Origin: Methanosphaera sp.
GTDB lineage: Archaea; Methanobacteriota; Methanobacteria; Methanobacteriales; Methanobacteriaceae
Assembly: GCA_021199865.1 (NCBI GenBank)
Contig: JAJQHG010000112.1
Span: 1 to 6,818, forward strand
Direction: 5' to 3'
Length of the DNA stretch: 6,818 bases
The notes beneath the pieces were generated by a model that was given only the letters and a program-made list of their open reading frames with translations, ran no database searches and was not told the DNA's origin. A program made the translations under genes and the position numbers. Below are positions 5,409-6,818 of this stretch, one piece after another. Within the stretch, counting starts at the first letter, position 1, and each line of letters starts with the position of its first letter.

Positions 5409-6419
5409 TTAAATCTTCTTAATATTAAGATTATCGTAGCACATATCAATATATCTTTGAATAAAGGGGTCAAGTTCAGGTCTTAATATATTCTCTTGAT
5501 CTAAACGATCCATATCAGAGAAGCTACCAACAAGATCACGATCTGCCCAGTAAACTTCTTCTTCTACACGTTTACCATAACGGTTACCATACATCTTAAA
5601 GAGTGGGAATTTAGTTAAACCATTACTACCAGCCTTTAGTAAAACACCGATATTAGCTAAGTTATCTGTCCATGTACCAGTAATAATTTCTATGTTAGGA
5701 AATCGTATACGTACAGTCGCAACGATTGATGCATAGTATAATGATGCTGGTTGTGGTGTTAAATTATACTCTGTATCAGGGTGGGGATTTAGTGAATAAA
5801 ATATTATACGATCAATATCTAATTCTTCTATTAGGCTAAATAAGTCATTTAAGTCTTCAACCTTTTCACCTAAACCAATGATTATAGTTATAGCCTTTTT
5901 GAATCCAAGTTCTCCTGCCTGTACTAACATGTTTTTAATATCATTTAGTGATTTGCTTGGACAAACTACATCATGGAACTGGGGGTTTGCTGTTTCAACA
6001 GCACCAGTTATACCTACTATTTCATCACCATATTGATCTAATTCATCAGTTATACCAATATTTAACCATACTGGATTATCTGTTATATCATAAATAGTCT
6101 GTGATATTTCCCTAATTTCCTCAGAGGTATATATTCCATATCCTCCTGATAAGAACTCTATGTTCCAACCCATCCTCTTAGTTAACTCTGCCTCTGCATA
6201 GATTCCTTTAACATGACGTCTTGCTTTTTCTGGTTCATCTATTCTATCTTTTTGGGATGACATATAACAGAATTTACAGTCTCCTTTTTCACACCACCAT
6301 GATAAGAATATTGCACGTTCTAAACTGACACTTTTTCCATGAACTTTTCTAGTGATCCTATCAGATTCAGCCAGTAAATCGAATATTTCTCTATTATTTA
6401 TTTTATCAATTACATCCAT
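5409..6419 (-). CDS. Radical SAM protein, BioB/HydE/HmdB-like, with CX4CX2C motif
   Basis: This is a 336-residue cytoplasmic iron-sulfur enzyme. The cluster cysteines are Cys43, Cys48 and Cys51 in WWCEKGDCKFCYM, spaced CX4CX2C rather than the usual CX3CX2C. The aromatic residue before the third Cys is kept. A glycine-rich SGGYG (91-95) occupies the SAM-binding GGE position, and GLGE (182-185) is a further strand-end motif. The C-terminal part, with GTWTDNLANIGVLLKAG (248-264), resembles the BATS region of biotin synthase and relatives. The overall layout suits the BioB/HydE/PylB/HmdB branch, which build or modify small molecules and cofactors. HmdB also has altered spacing, CX5CX2C. The substrate is unknown. 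The gene stands alone: its start is supported by TTGGAGT ten bases upstream, with its own box A, and a hairpin follows the stop. Confidence 0.85.
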   Translation of the reverse strand: MDVIDKINNREIFDLLAESDRITRKVHGKSVSLERAIFLSWWCEKGDCKFCYMSSQKDRIDEPEKARRHVKGIYAEAELTKRMGWNIEFLSGGYGIYTSEEIREISQTIYDITDNPVWLNIGITDELDQYGDEIVGITGAVETANPQFHDVVCPSKSLNDIKNMLVQAGELGFKKAITIIIGLGEKVEDLNDLFSLIEELDIDRIIFYSLNPHPDTEYNLTPQPASLYYASIVATVRIRFPNIEIITGTWTDNLANIGVLLKAGSNGLTKFPLFKMYGNRYGKRVEEEVYWADRDLVGSFSDMDRLDQENILRPELDPFIQRYIDMCYDNLNIKKI

Positions 6420-6478
6420 TTATTAAATACTCCAAAAATAATTAAAACATCTTCTATTATGTTATTTGTAGTTTATTA

Positions 6479-6486
6479 AGTATAAA
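6479..6486 (-). promoter_or_regulatory. Candidate box A for the radical SAM gene
   Basis: On the minus strand TTTATACT predicts a start near 6455, leaving a leader of about 36 bases that includes the TTGGAGT ribosome binding site. Spacing is ordinary for a monocistronic archaeal gene. Confidence 0.4.
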
Positions 6487-6696
6487 TACAATGTTGATTA
6501 TTTTTTCTTTTTACTAGAATTATTTTTAATTGGAAGAACATGATATTTCAAGTTTATTTAAAAAAAATACTACTTTTATTTTTATTTATAAAAACAATAC
6601 CATAACCTTTATATATGATGAAAACAAACATTATATTGTCTTTCATAGATAGAAACAAACTATTTATAATATCTTGAAAGATATGTTTTAGATAAG

Positions 6697-6720
6697 TTTA
6701 TATATAAGATTCTATAAATA
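6697..6720 (+). promoter_or_regulatory. tRNA-Asn promoter region with two box A candidates
   Basis: TTTATATA at 6697-6704 is the better consensus match, predicting a start near 6727 and a short 5' leader for RNase P to remove. TATAAATA at 6713-6720 lies 25-32 bases ahead of the mature tRNA end and predicts a start at about 6743, in the ATGC that begins the gene and fits the archaeal start-site box. Either could be used. Confidence 0.5.
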
Positions 6721-6744
6721 AACTATTATAAGATGTATTGTTAT

Positions 6745-6817
<73 letters not shown>

Positions 6818-6818
6818 T

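Larger units (their letters stand above)
6420..6744. other. AT-rich intergenic region with two divergent promoters
   Basis: No credible open frame was seen on either strand in these 325 bases. The left end holds the leader and box A of the radical SAM gene and the right end the tRNA promoter. The middle has T- and A-runs, a further box A-like TTTATATA at 6608-6615, and two loose copies of a GAAACAAAC-type stretch (about 6619-6630 and 6652-6660). TCTTTCA at 6639-6645 is inverted as TGAAAGA at 6675-6681. I see no clear function for the middle part. Confidence 0.5.

Noticed and set aside
6608..6690. Two loose copies of a box A plus GAAACAAAC-type block upstream of tRNA-Asn, suggesting a duplicated promoter or a lost tRNA gene.
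   Set aside because: The copies match over only about nine bases, no tRNA-like remnant is visible between them, and composition alone can produce this.

Overview
The window looks like a piece of chromosome from a very AT-rich methanogenic archaeon of the order Methanobacteriales, most like Methanosphaera (Methanobrevibacter is the main alternative). This rests on the extreme AT bias, TTTATATA-type archaeal box A elements ahead of genes, GGAG/GGTGAT-type ribosome binding sites, a stand-alone hisE, a bacterial-type GatB used for Asn-tRNA formation in archaea, and a tRNA-Asn without encoded CCA. The genus is an inference; no marker gene settles it.

Left part, plus strand: after a possible divergent gene start (65..1, minus) and a symmetric box A at about 120-131, a two-gene operon encodes an XRE-type helix-turn-helix/cupin regulator (227-796) and a medium/branched-chain acyl-CoA synthetase of the ACSM/Acs class (796-2472). 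Stop and start overlap as TAATG. The obvious reading is a locally regulated acid-activation unit, which could feed branched-chain or aromatic 2-oxoacid synthesis by reductive carboxylation.

Middle: a 267-bp convergent gap holds U-tract terminators for both sides and a long imperfect inverted repeat (2577-2644). The minus-strand cluster follows, read right to left: gatB (5246-3888), a CBS-pair/ParB-like fusion protein (3838-3032) and hisE (3027-2740). The last two are only 4 nt apart and look translationally coupled. The CBS-ParB protein is the least understood member of this group. Its DGHHR motif places it near ParB-fold proteins that include free-serine kinases, so a metabolic rather than a DNA-partition role is likely.

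Right part: a second structured gap (5247-5408) contains a 62-bp imperfect inverted repeat that can pair in two alternative ways. Next is a minus-strand radical SAM protein (6419-5409) of the BioB/HydE/HmdB-like type with a non-canonical CX4CX2C cluster motif, then a 325-bp AT-rich spacer with promoters, and a tRNA-Asn(GTT) gene (6745-6817) at the right edge. GatCAB is the enzyme that amidates Asp-tRNA-Asn in archaea, so gatB and its probable tRNA substrate lie within 1.5 kb of each other.

No mobile element, CRISPR array or rRNA was found. The most interesting items are the CX4CX2C radical SAM protein, the CBS-ParB/SerK-like fusion coupled to hisE, the odd start region of gatB, and the two intergenic hairpins.
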